A DNA stretch of 64,000 nucleotides from an uncultured Polaribacter sp. Its GTDB lineage: Bacteria > Bacteroidota > Bacteroidia > Flavobacteriales > Flavobacteriaceae. The position numbers were made by a program, and so were the translations under genes. How positions within the stretch are numbered: position 1 is the first letter of the stretch; the number at the start of each line of letters is the position of its first letter. A model generated the notes under the pieces. The model was not told the DNA's origin. It made no database searches and saw only the letters and a list, made by a program, of their open reading frames with translations. The DNA lies in the NCBI RefSeq assembly GCF_947500975.1, contig NZ_CANMUE010000007.1:124001-188000 (forward strand), read 5' to 3'. Shown piece by piece: positions 17,371 to 26,284 of the stretch.

Positions 17371-19038
17371 TTAGTTTTTTATAGATTTAATTTCTCCTTT
17401 ATCTAATGTTATTATTGAGTTGCATTGGTTTTTCCAGCTTTTCTTACTGCTTACAACTATTAATGCCCATGGTCTTTTTTCATCAGTTAAATAACTAATA
17501 ATTTTTACAGTTTCCTCTAAATTAAATTGATCTAAAGGGTCTTCTAAAATCATAATTTTTGGTTGTTTGATGATAGCTCTTGCCAAAATTATTTTTTTAG
17601 CAATTGTAAATGAAATTTGTTTGCCTTCTGGGTTAATAATTGTTGATAATCCTTTTGGTTGTTCTTTTAAAAATTGGGTTAAGCCTACAATATTTAAAAC
17701 ATCAAAAATTACATCATCTTTAATCGCCGTACTTCCAAAAACTAAATTTTCTTTTATGCTTCCCTCAAAAGGTGTTTCTTCCGACATAGATAATCCTAAT
17801 TGAGAACGATAATGATTTAGTTGTAAGCTTTTTAGAGATAAGTTATTTACAAATATATGACCAGATGTTGGCTCTATTACGCCAGATAATAAACGTAATA
17901 AACTAGATTTACCAGAGCCGCTTTCTCCATGAATTAAAATTCTACTGTTTGGATTTATGTTTAATGATAAATCTTTTAAAATATGCATTTCTCTATTTTC
18001 TACGGTATAAGAAACACTGTCAAACTCTATATTTAAACCATCTTTAAAAATTGGTCTTTCTCCTTCTTGAGATTCTAATTCTTTATCAACAACTTGCCCT
18101 AATTTTTCTATAGAAGTTAATACATCATAAAAAGATTCTAAACCAATAATTAGTTTTTCTACAGAAGCTATAACCAAAAGAATTATAATTTCTGCAGCTA
18201 CAAATTGTCCAATATTCATTTCTTGATTTAACACTAGAGCCCCACCAATTAATAACAAGCTAGCTGTAACAATTACCTTAAAACCAATCATTTGCATAAA
18301 TTGAAGAATTAAAATTTTAAAATGATTTTCTCTAGCTTCTAAATATTTACTAACCAAATTATCGTTTTTGGTAATAGCTAAATTGGTATTCCCAGAAAGT
18401 TTAAAACTAACTACAGTTCTTGCTATTTCTTGAATCCAGTGGGCAACTTTGTATTTTAATTTAGATTCTTCTAAACTTGTTTGTAAACCTTTTTGTGCAG
18501 TAAATTTAAATACGATGTAAATTAAAAACAACAACAAAACTCCAAAAATGATGAAAAACGGATGATAAAAAGAAAGTAATATTAAAGCAAAAATAATTTG
18601 TAAAACTGCTGTGGGTATATCAATCAAAATTTTTGACAACCCTTTTTGAATCGTTAATGTATCAAAAAAACGATTTGCCAATTCAGGTGGATAATAGTTT
18701 CTTAATTCATTCATTTTTATTTTTGGAAATCTGTAGCTCAATTCAAAAGAGGCTCTTGTAAAAATTCTTTGTTGTATAGTTTCAATAATTCTTAGTTGCA
18801 TTAATTGTAATGCACCAGAAAATATAACACCAAACGTTACTACAATAACTAAGATAACCCATGAAGTAGAAATTTGTGCACCCTGAATTAAGTTAATAAT
18901 AGCTTGAATTCCTAAAGGAAGTGAAAGTGCTACAAAACCACCAAAAATTGCATAATAAAATATTTGAAAGATATCTTTTTTCTCTAGTTTTAATAACCCA
19001 ACAAAACGTTGCCAAGGAGATAGTTGATTTTTTTCCAT
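17371..19038 (-). CDS. Type-I-secretion-like ABC transporter with a degenerate ATPase domain
   Basis: 555 residues. An exporter-type membrane domain with six helices (about 25-310) is fused to a nucleotide-binding domain (about 335-555); no peptidase domain. Walker A GESGSGKSS (371-379) is intact. In contrast the Q-loop Gln is replaced (LGLSMSE, Ser419), the LSGGQ signature reads ISFTI (475-479), Walker B plus catalytic Glu read IMILED instead of xxxxDE (Glu499, Asp500), and the switch His is Ser (VVSSK, about 531). Spacing is otherwise canonical, so this is true substitution rather than a frameshift. It is cotranscribed with tetR, hlyD and tolC. It may bind ATP but hydrolyse it slowly or not at all. 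Substrate unknown. Confidence 0.88.
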   Translation of the reverse strand: MEKNQLSPWQRFVGLLKLEKKDIFQIFYYAIFGGFVALSLPLGIQAIINLIQGAQISTSWVILVIVVTFGVIFSGALQLMQLRIIETIQQRIFTRASFELSYRFPKIKMNELRNYYPPELANRFFDTLTIQKGLSKILIDIPTAVLQIIFALILLSFYHPFFIIFGVLLLFLIYIVFKFTAQKGLQTSLEESKLKYKVAHWIQEIARTVVSFKLSGNTNLAITKNDNLVSKYLEARENHFKILILQFMQMIGFKVIVTASLLLIGGALVLNQEMNIGQFVAAEIIILLVIASVEKLIIGLESFYDVLTSIEKLGQVVDKELESQEGERPIFKDGLNIEFDSVSYTVENREMHILKDLSLNINPNSRILIHGESGSGKSSLLRLLSGVIEPTSGHIFVNNLSLKSLQLNHYRSQLGLSMSEETPFEGSIKENLVFGSTAIKDDVIFDVLNIVGLTQFLKEQPKGLSTIINPEGKQISFTIAKKIILARAIIKQPKIMILEDPLDQFNLEETVKIISYLTDEKRPWALIVVSSKKSWKNQCNSIITLDKGEIKSIKN

Positions 19039-19039
19039 A

Positions 19040-19711
19040 TTATTTAAGATTAGAGTTCACTAAATGAATAAAAAAGTTTGTTGGTGTTTTTCCTTTTTTA
19101 CAACTTGTAATTGTTGGAAAATGTTCATTTAAAAAATGTTGATGTAAAGCGCCTTCAATTATAGTACTTGCTAAACTTAAACTATACTCATAATTTGGTT
19201 TTACTTCAGTAATCATTACTTCTAATCTTGATACTAATCTCTTATAAACCTCAAAATATCCTTCTTTGTTTTCTGCGTCAACTTCTTTAGTGAAAAATGA
19301 TTTTGAACTTTCGTTTACAATAATCTTATATAAAACAGTTTCATTAATATGTGAAAAATTATTATCTTCTTTTACAGTTCTAGTAACCACTTTTATTGCT
19401 TTTTCTAATTTTTCTTGTTTATTAGAAATACTAAAAGTTTCTATTACTAATTGATACTCTAACCAAGCCCAATACCAAGAAGATAAGTAGAGTAGTAGTT
19501 TGTGTTTACTTTCAAAATACCTATAAATAGAACTTTCATTTGAGCCAATTTTGGAACCTAATTTTTTAAAAGTGAAACTTTCAAAACCAATTTCATCAAT
19601 TAAAATAATACTATGTTCTATAATTCTCTTCCCTAAATCAGAGGTTTCTGGGTCTTTAATAAATATTTTTTCCGGTACAGATATTTTTAATACTGATAAT
19701 AAATTTTTCAT
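19040..19711 (-). CDS. TetR family transcriptional regulator of the secretion operon
   Basis: About 223 residues from the internal ATG at 19711. The HTH domain reads KRIIEHSIILIDEIGFESFTFKKLGSKIGSNESSIYRYFESKHKLL, with the TetR recognition helix in SNESSIYRYFESK. The C-terminal part is helical and without recognisable ligand motifs. The frame extends to 19753, but that stretch overlaps an inverted repeat that looks like its operator, which supports the later start. It is the first gene of the tight tetR-ABC-hlyD-tolC run (1 bp to the ABC gene), so it probably represses its own exporter. Confidence 0.85.
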   Translation of the reverse strand: MKNLLSVLKISVPEKIFIKDPETSDLGKRIIEHSIILIDEIGFESFTFKKLGSKIGSNESSIYRYFESKHKLLLYLSSWYWAWLEYQLVIETFSISNKQEKLEKAIKVVTRTVKEDNNFSHINETVLYKIIVNESSKSFFTKEVDAENKEGYFEVYKRLVSRLEVMITEVKPNYEYSLSLASTIIEGALHQHFLNEHFPTITSCKKGKTPTNFFIHLVNSNLK

Positions 19712-19739
19712 TTCATGATAATTTGATTGCAAATATAAT

Positions 19740-19770
19740 AGTATTACTATCATAATTCGAAAGTAATACT
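19740..19770. promoter_or_regulatory. Inverted repeat, putative operator of the exporter operon
   Basis: GTATTACT (19741-19748) and AGTAATAC (19762-19769) are perfect inverted copies with a 13-nt spacer, about 30 bp upstream of the chosen tetR start. The position fits an autorepressor site. Not tested against other genes. Confidence 0.55.
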
Positions 19771-19811
19771 GATAATTTAATATTTATTTAACATCAACTT
19801 TAAAAAGTAGA

Positions 19812-19840
19812 TTGTATTAAAATTAGAAATACTATCTTTG
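19812..19840 (+). promoter_or_regulatory. Bacteroidota-type promoter
   Basis: TTG at 19812-19814, an 18-bp spacer, and TATCTTTG at 19833-19840 match the TTG/TAnnTTTG consensus. It points toward the cold-shock-domain gene, leaving a long 5' leader of roughly 105 nt. Such leaders often carry thermoregulatory structure in cold-shock genes, but I see no clear hairpin. Confidence 0.55.
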
Positions 19841-19955
19841 TTACTTTAAGACAGAATACACTTCGTATATTATACAAGATAGCAATAGCTTGATTTTCAA
19901 TTTCCGTAAAGTATTTTATCTTTATAGAAATAATAATTAAACCTTATAAATATTA

Positions 19956-20408
19956 ATGGCAAAATCGCAACAAACCTTTAGTAAAAGTGAAAAAGAGAAA
20001 AAACGTTTAAAGAAACGTTTGGACAAGCAAAAGAAAATGGAAGCTAGAAAAGCAGAAAAAGAAGAAAATGGATCAACAGGAATTCAGTTTGCGTATGTAG
20101 ATCATAATGGAAATTTAACTGATACTCCACCAGATCCAGATTTAAAAATTGAATATGAATTAGAAGATATTCAAATTTCTGTAACAAAAAAAGAAGATTT
20201 GCCTGAAGAAGACCCTGTTAGAAAAGGGAAAGTTTCATTTTTTGACTCTTCTAAAGGTTTTGGTTTTATTATTGATTTAGATAATAATGAAAAATATTTT
20301 ACGCACGTAAGTGGTTTAATAGATGAAATATCAGAAAACGATAAAGTTTCTTTTGAATTAGAAAAAGGAATGCGTGGTATGAATGCTGTAAAAGTGAAAA
20401 AAATATAG
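19956..20408 (+). CDS. Cold-shock-domain protein with basic N-terminal region
   Basis: 150 residues. The C-terminal ~62 residues are a cold-shock domain: RKGKVSFFDSSKGFGFI carries RNP1-like KGFGFI, and YFTHVSGL carries the RNP2-like aromatic motif. The N-terminal ~45 residues are very basic and coiled-coil-like (SKSEKEKKRLKKRLDKQKK), which suggests extra nucleic-acid contact. This Lys-rich-plus-CSD layout is common in Flavobacteriia. It is probably an RNA chaperone. It is monocistronic, with a promoter-like box upstream and a long hairpin downstream. Confidence 0.88.
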   Translation: MAKSQQTFSKSEKEKKRLKKRLDKQKKMEARKAEKEENGSTGIQFAYVDHNGNLTDTPPDPDLKIEYELEDIQISVTKKEDLPEEDPVRKGKVSFFDSSKGFGFIIDLDNNEKYFTHVSGLIDEISENDKVSFELEKGMRGMNAVKVKKI

Positions 20409-20423
20409 TATACTATTATTTTC

Positions 20424-20468
20424 AAGCATAAAAAAAATTCTTCTACTAAGAAGGATTTTTTTATGCTT
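20424..20468. terminator. Long hairpin terminator
   Basis: AAGCATAAAAAAA pairs with TTTTTTTATGCTT, with an inner TTCTT/AGAAG stem. It sits between the convergent cold-shock and aroB genes and can act on both strands. Confidence 0.75.
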
Positions 20469-20512
20469 TATAAGATTTTATTTTTAAAGTAATTTATCAA
20501 GATTTAAATAAA

Positions 20513-21571
20513 TTAAACATTGTAATATTCCATACTTTCAACAAGTAATATTTCAGGTACTTTACAATCTATTTTAAAATCTTCAAAATCATTTAAAAGT
20601 ACAAAATTAACTTGACCATTAGAGTTTTTCTTATCGTGTTTTAGCAAGTCTAAAATTGCCGAAAAATCTTTTTGAAGAAGATTTGTTTTAGGATAAATAC
20701 TTAAAATAGTTTCTTTAACTTCACTTAATTTTTCTTCAGTTAAACTTAAAAGTTTAGTTGATAAATAACTTTCACAAACCATTCCTATCGCAATTGCTTC
20801 TCCGTGAGTTAGGTTTTCTTTATCTTCAGATTCTAAGTAAAAAGACTCAATTGCATGCCCTAAAGTATGACCAAAATTTAAAATTTTACGTAAGTAATTT
20901 TCCTTAGGATCTTGTAAAACAACTTCGTTTTTAATTTCAATAGATCTAAAAATTAAACTATTGATATTGTTTTCTTTATGCTCTTTTATTTCATTAAAAA
21001 GTTTAACATCATATGTAAGCCCGTATTTAATAATTTCTGCCATTCCAGAAGTTACTTCTCTTTCAGAAAGTGTGCTTAAATATGCATCATCTACAATAAC
21101 CATTTCAGGATTGGCAAACAAACCAATTTGATTTTTTAGTACACCTAAATCTACACCTGTTTTTCCTCCAACAGAAGCATCCACCATAGAAAGTAGAGTA
21201 GTAGGAATGTTCACAAAATCAATTCCTCTTTTAAAAGTTGAAGCTACAAACCCCCCTAGATCAGTAATTACACCACCGCCTAATGTAATTAGTAAACTTT
21301 TTCTATCTCCACCTAAATCTGTAATTGCATTCCAAACGCCCATACAAGTTTCTAAGTTTTTATGGATTTCACCAGCATCAATCTCAATAATTTCAATGGT
21401 TTTATCAGTTTCTAATAAAGGGATAAATTTAGGATAACAACATTCAATAGTGTTTTCATCAACTAAAATAAAAATTTTAGAATAGTTTTTTTCTTTAATT
21501 AATGTTGAAAGAGCTTTATATCCTTTCTCTTTAAAATGCACAAAATAACTAACAGCTTGTATAGATTTCAT
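20513..21571 (-). CDS. aroB: 3-dehydroquinate synthase
   Basis: 352 residues, full-length. Second step of the shikimate pathway: DAHP to 3-dehydroquinate, NAD+ and divalent-metal dependent, cytoplasmic. Visible landmarks are the NAD-binding GGGVITDLGGFVASTFKRGI, the substrate segment PTTLLSMVDASVGGKTGVD, and the metal ligands Glu (in MAEIIKYGL) and the two His in FGHTLGHAIE and THGEAIAIGM. The gene stands alone and is divergent from proline dehydrogenase. Confidence 0.95.
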   Translation of the reverse strand: MKSIQAVSYFVHFKEKGYKALSTLIKEKNYSKIFILVDENTIECCYPKFIPLLETDKTIEIIEIDAGEIHKNLETCMGVWNAITDLGGDRKSLLITLGGGVITDLGGFVASTFKRGIDFVNIPTTLLSMVDASVGGKTGVDLGVLKNQIGLFANPEMVIVDDAYLSTLSEREVTSGMAEIIKYGLTYDVKLFNEIKEHKENNINSLIFRSIEIKNEVVLQDPKENYLRKILNFGHTLGHAIESFYLESEDKENLTHGEAIAIGMVCESYLSTKLLSLTEEKLSEVKETILSIYPKTNLLQKDFSAILDLLKHDKKNSNGQVNFVLLNDFEDFKIDCKVPEILLVESMEYYNV

Positions 21572-21608
21572 AGTGTAAAAATTACGAGTGCAAATTAAAA
21601 ATAAATTA

Positions 21609-21639
21609 TTGAATTATTTATCCTCTTAGTCTATCTTTG
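21609..21639 (+). promoter_or_regulatory. Promoter of proline dehydrogenase
   Basis: TTG at 21609-21611, 20-bp spacer, TATCTTTG at 21632-21639, a good Bacteroidota promoter with the start codon 21 bp downstream. Confidence 0.65.
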
Positions 21640-21659
21640 TTTTACTAAAACGATATAGT

Positions 21660-22823
21660 ATGAAACTTTTTGATAATACCGAAATAGCATTTTCTTTAAA
21701 ATCAGACTCACAACTAGAGCGCGCTTATTTTTTGTTTAGAATGATACAAAATCAACCAATGGTAAGAATTGGTAGTGCTGTAACTAATTTTGCTTTAAAA
21801 GCACATTTACCTATTGAGGGTTTAATTCGCTCAACCGTTTTTGATCACTTTTGTGGTGGAGTAACAGAAGAAGATTGTTTGCCTATTATAGACAATATGT
21901 ATAATAAAGGAAAAGTACATAGTGTTTTAGATTACTCTGTAGAGGGTAAAGATGAAGAAATTAGTTTTGATGGAGCTTTAGACAAAATATTAAGAATTAT
22001 TGATTTTTGTGAAGAAAAACAATCTATTCCTTATGCTGTTTTTAAACCATCGGGTTTTGGAAGGTTCGGATTGTATCAAAAAATATCTGAAGGAAAAAAA
22101 CTTACATCAGAAGAGAAAGAAGAATGGAGTAGAATAGAGGCACGTTTTCATAAAGTATGTAAAATAGCACATCAAAAAGATGTTCCTTTGTTAATTGATG
22201 GAGAAGAAAGCTGGATGCAAAAAGCTGCAGATGATTTAATTGAAGGTTTAATGGAAACCTATAATAAAGATAAAGCTATCGTATTTAATACATTGCAAAT
22301 GTATAGACATGATAGAATGAATTACTTAAAAGGGTTACATGAAAGAGCAAAAGAGAAAGGTTTTCATATTGGTATGAAAGTAGTTAGAGGTGCCTACATG
22401 GAAAAAGAACGAGAAAGAGCTGAAGAAAAAGGGTATCCTTCACCAATTTGTAAAGATAAAAAAGCAACAGATGTTAATTATGACACTGCAATAGCTTACA
22501 TGATGGAACATCCAAAAATGGCTTTATTTGTAGGAACACATAATGAAGAAAGTTCTTATTTAGCAATGGATTTAGCAAAAAAAAGAGGCATAGAAAAGAA
22601 TGATAATCGTCTTTGGTTTGGTCAATTATTTGGCATGAGTGATCATATTAGTTATAATTTAGCTAATCAAGGCTATAATGTTGCTAAATACCTTCCTTTT
22701 GGTCCTGTAAGAGATGTAATGCCATATTTAATTAGAAGAGCTGAAGAAAATACTTCTGTTGCCGGACAAACAAGTAGAGAATTAAACCTTTTAAAAACTG
22801 AACGTAATCGAAGAAAATTGTAG
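21660..22823 (+). CDS. Proline dehydrogenase
   Basis: 387 residues, a stand-alone FAD-dependent proline dehydrogenase barrel (PutA N-terminal module without the P5C dehydrogenase part), oxidising proline to P5C. Landmarks: KVVRGAYMEKERERA (substrate Arg/Glu region), GTHNEESS, FGQLFGMSDHISYNLA, YLPFGPVRDVMPYLIRRAEEN, with the paired Arg (YLIRRAEEN) that binds the proline carboxylate. The second pathway enzyme is not adjacent. Monocistronic with its own promoter. Its stop overlaps a short GTG-initiated frame of 32 codons, which I do not call. Confidence 0.92.
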   Translation: MKLFDNTEIAFSLKSDSQLERAYFLFRMIQNQPMVRIGSAVTNFALKAHLPIEGLIRSTVFDHFCGGVTEEDCLPIIDNMYNKGKVHSVLDYSVEGKDEEISFDGALDKILRIIDFCEEKQSIPYAVFKPSGFGRFGLYQKISEGKKLTSEEKEEWSRIEARFHKVCKIAHQKDVPLLIDGEESWMQKAADDLIEGLMETYNKDKAIVFNTLQMYRHDRMNYLKGLHERAKEKGFHIGMKVVRGAYMEKERERAEEKGYPSPICKDKKATDVNYDTAIAYMMEHPKMALFVGTHNEESSYLAMDLAKKRGIEKNDNRLWFGQLFGMSDHISYNLANQGYNVAKYLPFGPVRDVMPYLIRRAEENTSVAGQTSRELNLLKTERNRRKL

Positions 22824-23204
22824 TGAAAACTGTAGAAGAAAAAAGTTATTGCTTAAAAACAACTTATATTTCTTTAATTAAATTTGGAAAAGGAAAAAAA
22901 ATAAAATTCAATTATTAGGTGTTTGTATATTTATACCTACAATGACGGTTTTTATTAAAGTTAGTTCCAGATATTTTATCTTATACTTTTTAATATAAAA
23001 AAGAAAAATTTTAATATCTTGTTAAAGATTTTAGAGGTTAAAACCATGTTTTCTCAATAAAAAAATGAAGCTATAGTTAACTTTTAAAATTATAAAATAA
23101 AAAGATATTGAGTAAGTTATACATTGCTTATAAAAATAATTAATAAGAAAACGTATAAATAGCATAGAAACAACTACTTTTGCACGAAATTTAAGAATTT
23201 AAGC
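22824..23204. other. 381-bp intergenic region with a -7 box
   Basis: Very AT-rich and without a convincing gene. Near its right end TACTTTTG (23175-23182) fits TAnnTTTG and lies 22 bp before the typA ATG, but no -33 TTG is at the right distance. I see no riboswitch or repeat. A possible 32-codon frame starting at GTG overlaps the proline dehydrogenase stop and has no supporting feature. Confidence 0.4.
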
Positions 23205-24974
23205 ATGCAAATCAGAAACATTGCTATTATAGCACACGTTGATCACGGTAAAACAACTTTAGTAGATAAAATTATAGATCAAGCAAAAATCTTAGACGAT
23301 CGTAAAGAGCGTACAGATTTATTGTTAGATAACAATGATTTAGAACGTGAAAGAGGTATTACAATTCTTTCGAAGAACGTTTCCGTTCAATATAAAGGCA
23401 CAAAAATTAATGTAATTGATACTCCTGGTCACGCCGATTTTGGTGGAGAAGTAGAGCGTGTATTAAAAATGGCTGATGGTGTTTTATTATTAGTTGATGC
23501 TTTTGAGGGGCCAATGCCACAAACACGTTTTGTACTAGGTAAAGCTCTGGAGTTAGGTTTAACACCAATTGTGGTTGTAAATAAAGTAGATAAAGAAAAC
23601 TGTACACCTGATTTAGTTCACGAAAAAGTTTTTGATTTAATGTTCGCTTTAGAAGCAACAGAAGAACAATTAGATTTTACAACAATATACGGTTCTGCAA
23701 AGAACAACTGGATGAGTACTGATTGGCAAAATGAAACGACAGATATTGTTCCGTTATTAGATGCTGTGTTAGAATCAATACCAGAAACTAAGTATAATGA
23801 AGGTACTCCACAAATGCAAATTACTTCGTTAGATTTTTCTTCTTTTAAAGGAAGAATTGCTATCGGACGTATTTTCCGTGGAGATTTAGAAGTTGGTAAA
23901 GATTACATGCTATGTAAAGCTGATGGTTCTACTAAAAAAGTTAGAATTAAAGAATTACATGTATTCGAAGGAATGGGTAAAGCTGAAGTAGCTAAAGTAC
24001 CTTGTGGAGATATTTGTGCAATTACTGGTATTGATGATTTTGAAATTGGAGATACTATAGCAGATTTAGAAAACCCAGAAGCGTTACCAAGAACAGAAAT
24101 TGATCAGCCTACAATGAGTATGTTGTTTACAATTAATAACTCACCTTTCTTTGGTAAAGAAGGTAAATATGTAACATCTCGTCACTTAAGAGATCGTTTA
24201 TTTAAAGAATTAGAGAAAAACTTAGCTATGAAAGTTGAGACTACTGATTCTGAAGATAAATTTAATGTTTACGGTCGTGGAGTTTTACATTTATCGGTAT
24301 TAATTGAAACAATGCGAAGAGAAGGATACGAATTACAAGTAGGTCGTCCTCAAGTAATTTTAAAAGATATTGATGGAGTTAAATGTGAACCAATGGAAAC
24401 ATTATCTATTGATTTACCAGAAGAAGTATCTTCTAAAGCTGTAAACTTAGTTTCTTTACGTAAAGGAGATTTAATGATTATGGAACCAAAAGGAGATTTA
24501 CAACACTTAGAGTTTACAATTCCTTCTAGAGGTTTAATAGGTTTAAGAAATAAGATTTTAACAGCTACCTCTGGTCAAGCAATTATAAACCACCGTTTTT
24601 CAGAATACGGGCCTTATAAAGGAGATTTTGCAGAGGATTTAAAAGGAGCTATTGTTGCAGCAGCAGCAGGTAAAGCAACTGCTTATGCAATTGATCGTTT
24701 ACAAGATAGAGGAAAGTTTTTTATTGATCCAAACCAAGAGATTTATGTTGGTCAAGTAGTTGGTGAAAATGCAAAAGCTGATGATATGGCTGTGAACTTA
24801 ATTAAAGGAAAGAAATTAACAAACGTTCGTTCTTCAGGAACTGATGATAGTGTTAAAATTGCTCCTAAGATTGATTTTTCTTTAGAAGAATGTATGGAGT
24901 ATATTAGAGCGGATGAGTATTTAGAAGTTACACCAGAGAGCTTACGTATGCGTAAGATTAATTTTAAAGCTTAA
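23205..24974 (+). CDS. typA: Translational GTPase TypA/BipA
   Basis: 589 residues, full-length. G1 AHVDHGKTT, switch I RERGITI, G3 [12 protein letters not shown]4 NKVDK, G5 GSAK, then EF-G-like domains II, III and V and the BipA-specific C-terminal domain ([33 protein letters not shown]). It is a ribosome-associated GTPase needed for ribosome assembly and growth at low temperature or under stress. The codon and motif match is unambiguous. Single gene, with a hairpin terminator 40 bp after the stop. Confidence 0.96.
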   Translation: MQIRNIAIIAHVDHGKTTLVDKIIDQAKILDDRKERTDLLLDNNDLERERGITILSKNVSVQYKGTKINVIDTPGHADFGGEVERVLKMADGVLLLVDAFEGPMPQTRFVLGKALELGLTPIVVVNKVDKENCTPDLVHEKVFDLMFALEATEEQLDFTTIYGSAKNNWMSTDWQNETTDIVPLLDAVLESIPETKYNEGTPQMQITSLDFSSFKGRIAIGRIFRGDLEVGKDYMLCKADGSTKKVRIKELHVFEGMGKAEVAKVPCGDICAITGIDDFEIGDTIADLENPEALPRTEIDQPTMSMLFTINNSPFFGKEGKYVTSRHLRDRLFKELEKNLAMKVETTDSEDKFNVYGRGVLHLSVLIETMRREGYELQVGRPQVILKDIDGVKCEPMETLSIDLPEEVSSKAVNLVSLRKGDLMIMEPKGDLQHLEFTIPSRGLIGLRNKILTATSGQAIINHRFSEYGPYKGDFAEDLKGAIVAAAAGKATAYAIDRLQDRGKFFIDPNQEIYVGQVVGENAKADDMAVNLIKGKKLTNVRSSGTDDSVKIAPKIDFSLEECMEYIRADEYLEVTPESLRMRKINFKA

Positions 24975-25015
24975 TTTTTCTAGGTTACTATAACTTTAGA
25001 ATTTTTAATAAAGTC

Positions 25016-25048
25016 AAAAGCTCAAGTTTAAAATTTGAGCTTTTTTTT
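25016..25048 (+). terminator. Terminator of typA, duplicated at 27703
   Basis: AAAAGCTCAA and TTGAGCTTTT flank a short AT loop and are followed by T8. A near-identical stem plus the same downstream TATATTTGTAT(T/A)AT sequence recurs at 27703-27731, flanking the block between. Confidence 0.8.
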
Positions 25049-25059
25049 ATATTTGTATT

Positions 25060-25437
25060 ATGAACAATTTTAATATACTTTTTGAAACTTTAGAGCAAAG
25101 CCTTATCAATAATGAGTTTGTAAAACTAACATTAAGCAAACCTATTAGAAAAAGTGAAGCATTGGTAAATGTATATATGCGCTTATTTGTTGTTGATGAT
25201 AAAAAAGTTTTTCAACTAAAATATCGTTTTACATCAGAAGAAAAATACGAGCAGTTTTCTTTAGATGAAGTAGTTTTAGAATTGGAAAGGTTATTGCTAC
25301 AATCTTTTAGAGCAGCAACTTTATTCACATTAAAAGAAGATTTACTGGTTATGGTATCAAAAAAGAAACTTGTGTCATATAGAGATAATGCACCTAGTTT
25401 TAAAAATAAATTGCCAGAAATTTCATTAGGTTCATAA
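25060..25437 (+). CDS. Orphan N-terminal domain of a flavobacterial methyltransferase family
   Basis: 125 residues. The opening LFETLEQSLINNEFVKLTLSKPIRKSEALVNVYMRLF and the close LVMVSKKKLVSYRDNAPSFKNKLPE resemble the N-terminal domain that, in larger flavobacterial SAM-dependent methyltransferases, precedes the catalytic domain. Here the frame stops where the methyltransferase domain should begin, and the following 280 bp contain no continuation. I therefore read it as a truncated relic or a free-standing version of that domain. The resemblance is from memory of the family. The ATG lies only 5 bp after a TATATTTG box, so the mRNA would be nearly leaderless. Confidence 0.5.
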   Translation: MNNFNILFETLEQSLINNEFVKLTLSKPIRKSEALVNVYMRLFVVDDKKVFQLKYRFTSEEKYEQFSLDEVVLELERLLLQSFRAATLFTLKEDLLVMVSKKKLVSYRDNAPSFKNKLPEISLGS

Positions 25438-25715
25438 AAATATAAAAGGTCAATATTACTTTCACTATGATTAATGTTGATTAATGTTGATTGATGGTTT
25501 TCCTCTATTTCTTCTCTTAATTAATAATAAGTTATAAAAAACATTAAGTAAAAAATAAAAGATTTTATACGTTTTTTGCCCAAAATTAGTTAATTATAGC
25601 ATAAAAAGACTGATTTTTATTATATTGTCATTATTAAAAATAGATGAAATTAATTCAATTTTTAAATAAATTTTATAAGTTTGATTTATAATTATAAATA
25701 ATAAAAAAACAATAA
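25438..25715. other. Noncoding gap with a short direct repeat
   Basis: AT-rich, no gene. It contains the tandem sequence ATTAATGTTG twice (around 25471-25490). A possible -7 box TAAGTTTG lies at 25676-25683, about 33 bp before the open frame of the dioxygenase, without a matching -33 element. Confidence 0.35.
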
Positions 25716-26255
25716 ATTATTTTAAATTCTAACGAAATCATAAAAGAAACAAAACAATCGGTAAAGTATTTAATATCAGAACTATTAGAGGCGGAAATCT
25801 CAAATTTTAATCGCATAATTCGTTCAGCAAATTTTTCAGTTAATGATTTTGAAAAATATTTGTCATGGTCCGAAGATTGTTATACAAGAAACTGTATAAT
25901 TGAAAATGAAAATTTTGAATTGATTTTAATTTGTTGGTGTAAAGGTCATAAAACAGGAATTCATGATCATGGAGGAGAGGAGTGTTGGGTAAAAGTTATT
26001 GAAGGTGAGTTTAAGGAAACGATTTACAAAAAAGATAATTCAGGAGAACTTAATGTTGTAAAATCTATCGTTTCAAAGCAAAATGAAGTAACCTATATGA
26101 AAGACTTTATGGGGTTTCATAAACTAGAAAACTTATCAAACAAAAGAAGTGTATCACTTCATTTATATGCAAAACCGATACGCAAATGTAATATGTTTGA
26201 CGAGGCTTCAAATACGTTTATAAGTAAGGATTTATCTTATGATACTACAAAATAA
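25716..26255 (+). CDS. Cysteine dioxygenase family protein with no ordinary start codon
   Basis: Cupin with the type-I cysteine dioxygenase pattern: TGIHDHGGEECWVKVIEGE supplies the two His iron ligands and the Cys of the Cys-Tyr cofactor; FHKLEN supplies the third His; SLHLYAKP supplies the cross-linked Tyr. It oxidises cysteine to cysteine sulfinate. The first ordinary initiator in frame is a TTG at 25860, which would cut off the segment ISELLEAEISNFNRIIRSANFSVNDFEKYLSWSEDCYTRNC. That upstream segment is in frame and family-like back to a stop at 25713, so I extend the gene to the ATT at 25716/25719. Cotranscribed with the decarboxylase 29 bp downstream. Confidence 0.72.
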   Translation: MILNSNEIIKETKQSVKYLISELLEAEISNFNRIIRSANFSVNDFEKYLSWSEDCYTRNCIIENENFELILICWCKGHKTGIHDHGGEECWVKVIEGEFKETIYKKDNSGELNVVKSIVSKQNEVTYMKDFMGFHKLENLSNKRSVSLHLYAKPIRKCNMFDEASNTFISKDLSYDTTK

Positions 26256-26284
26256 AAATACATAAATTAAAAGTTTACAATAGT

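Noticed and set aside
22823..22918. 32-codon GTG frame overlapping the proline dehydrogenase stop
   Set aside because: No RBS, no family resemblance and typical AT-rich coincidence; not called as a gene.
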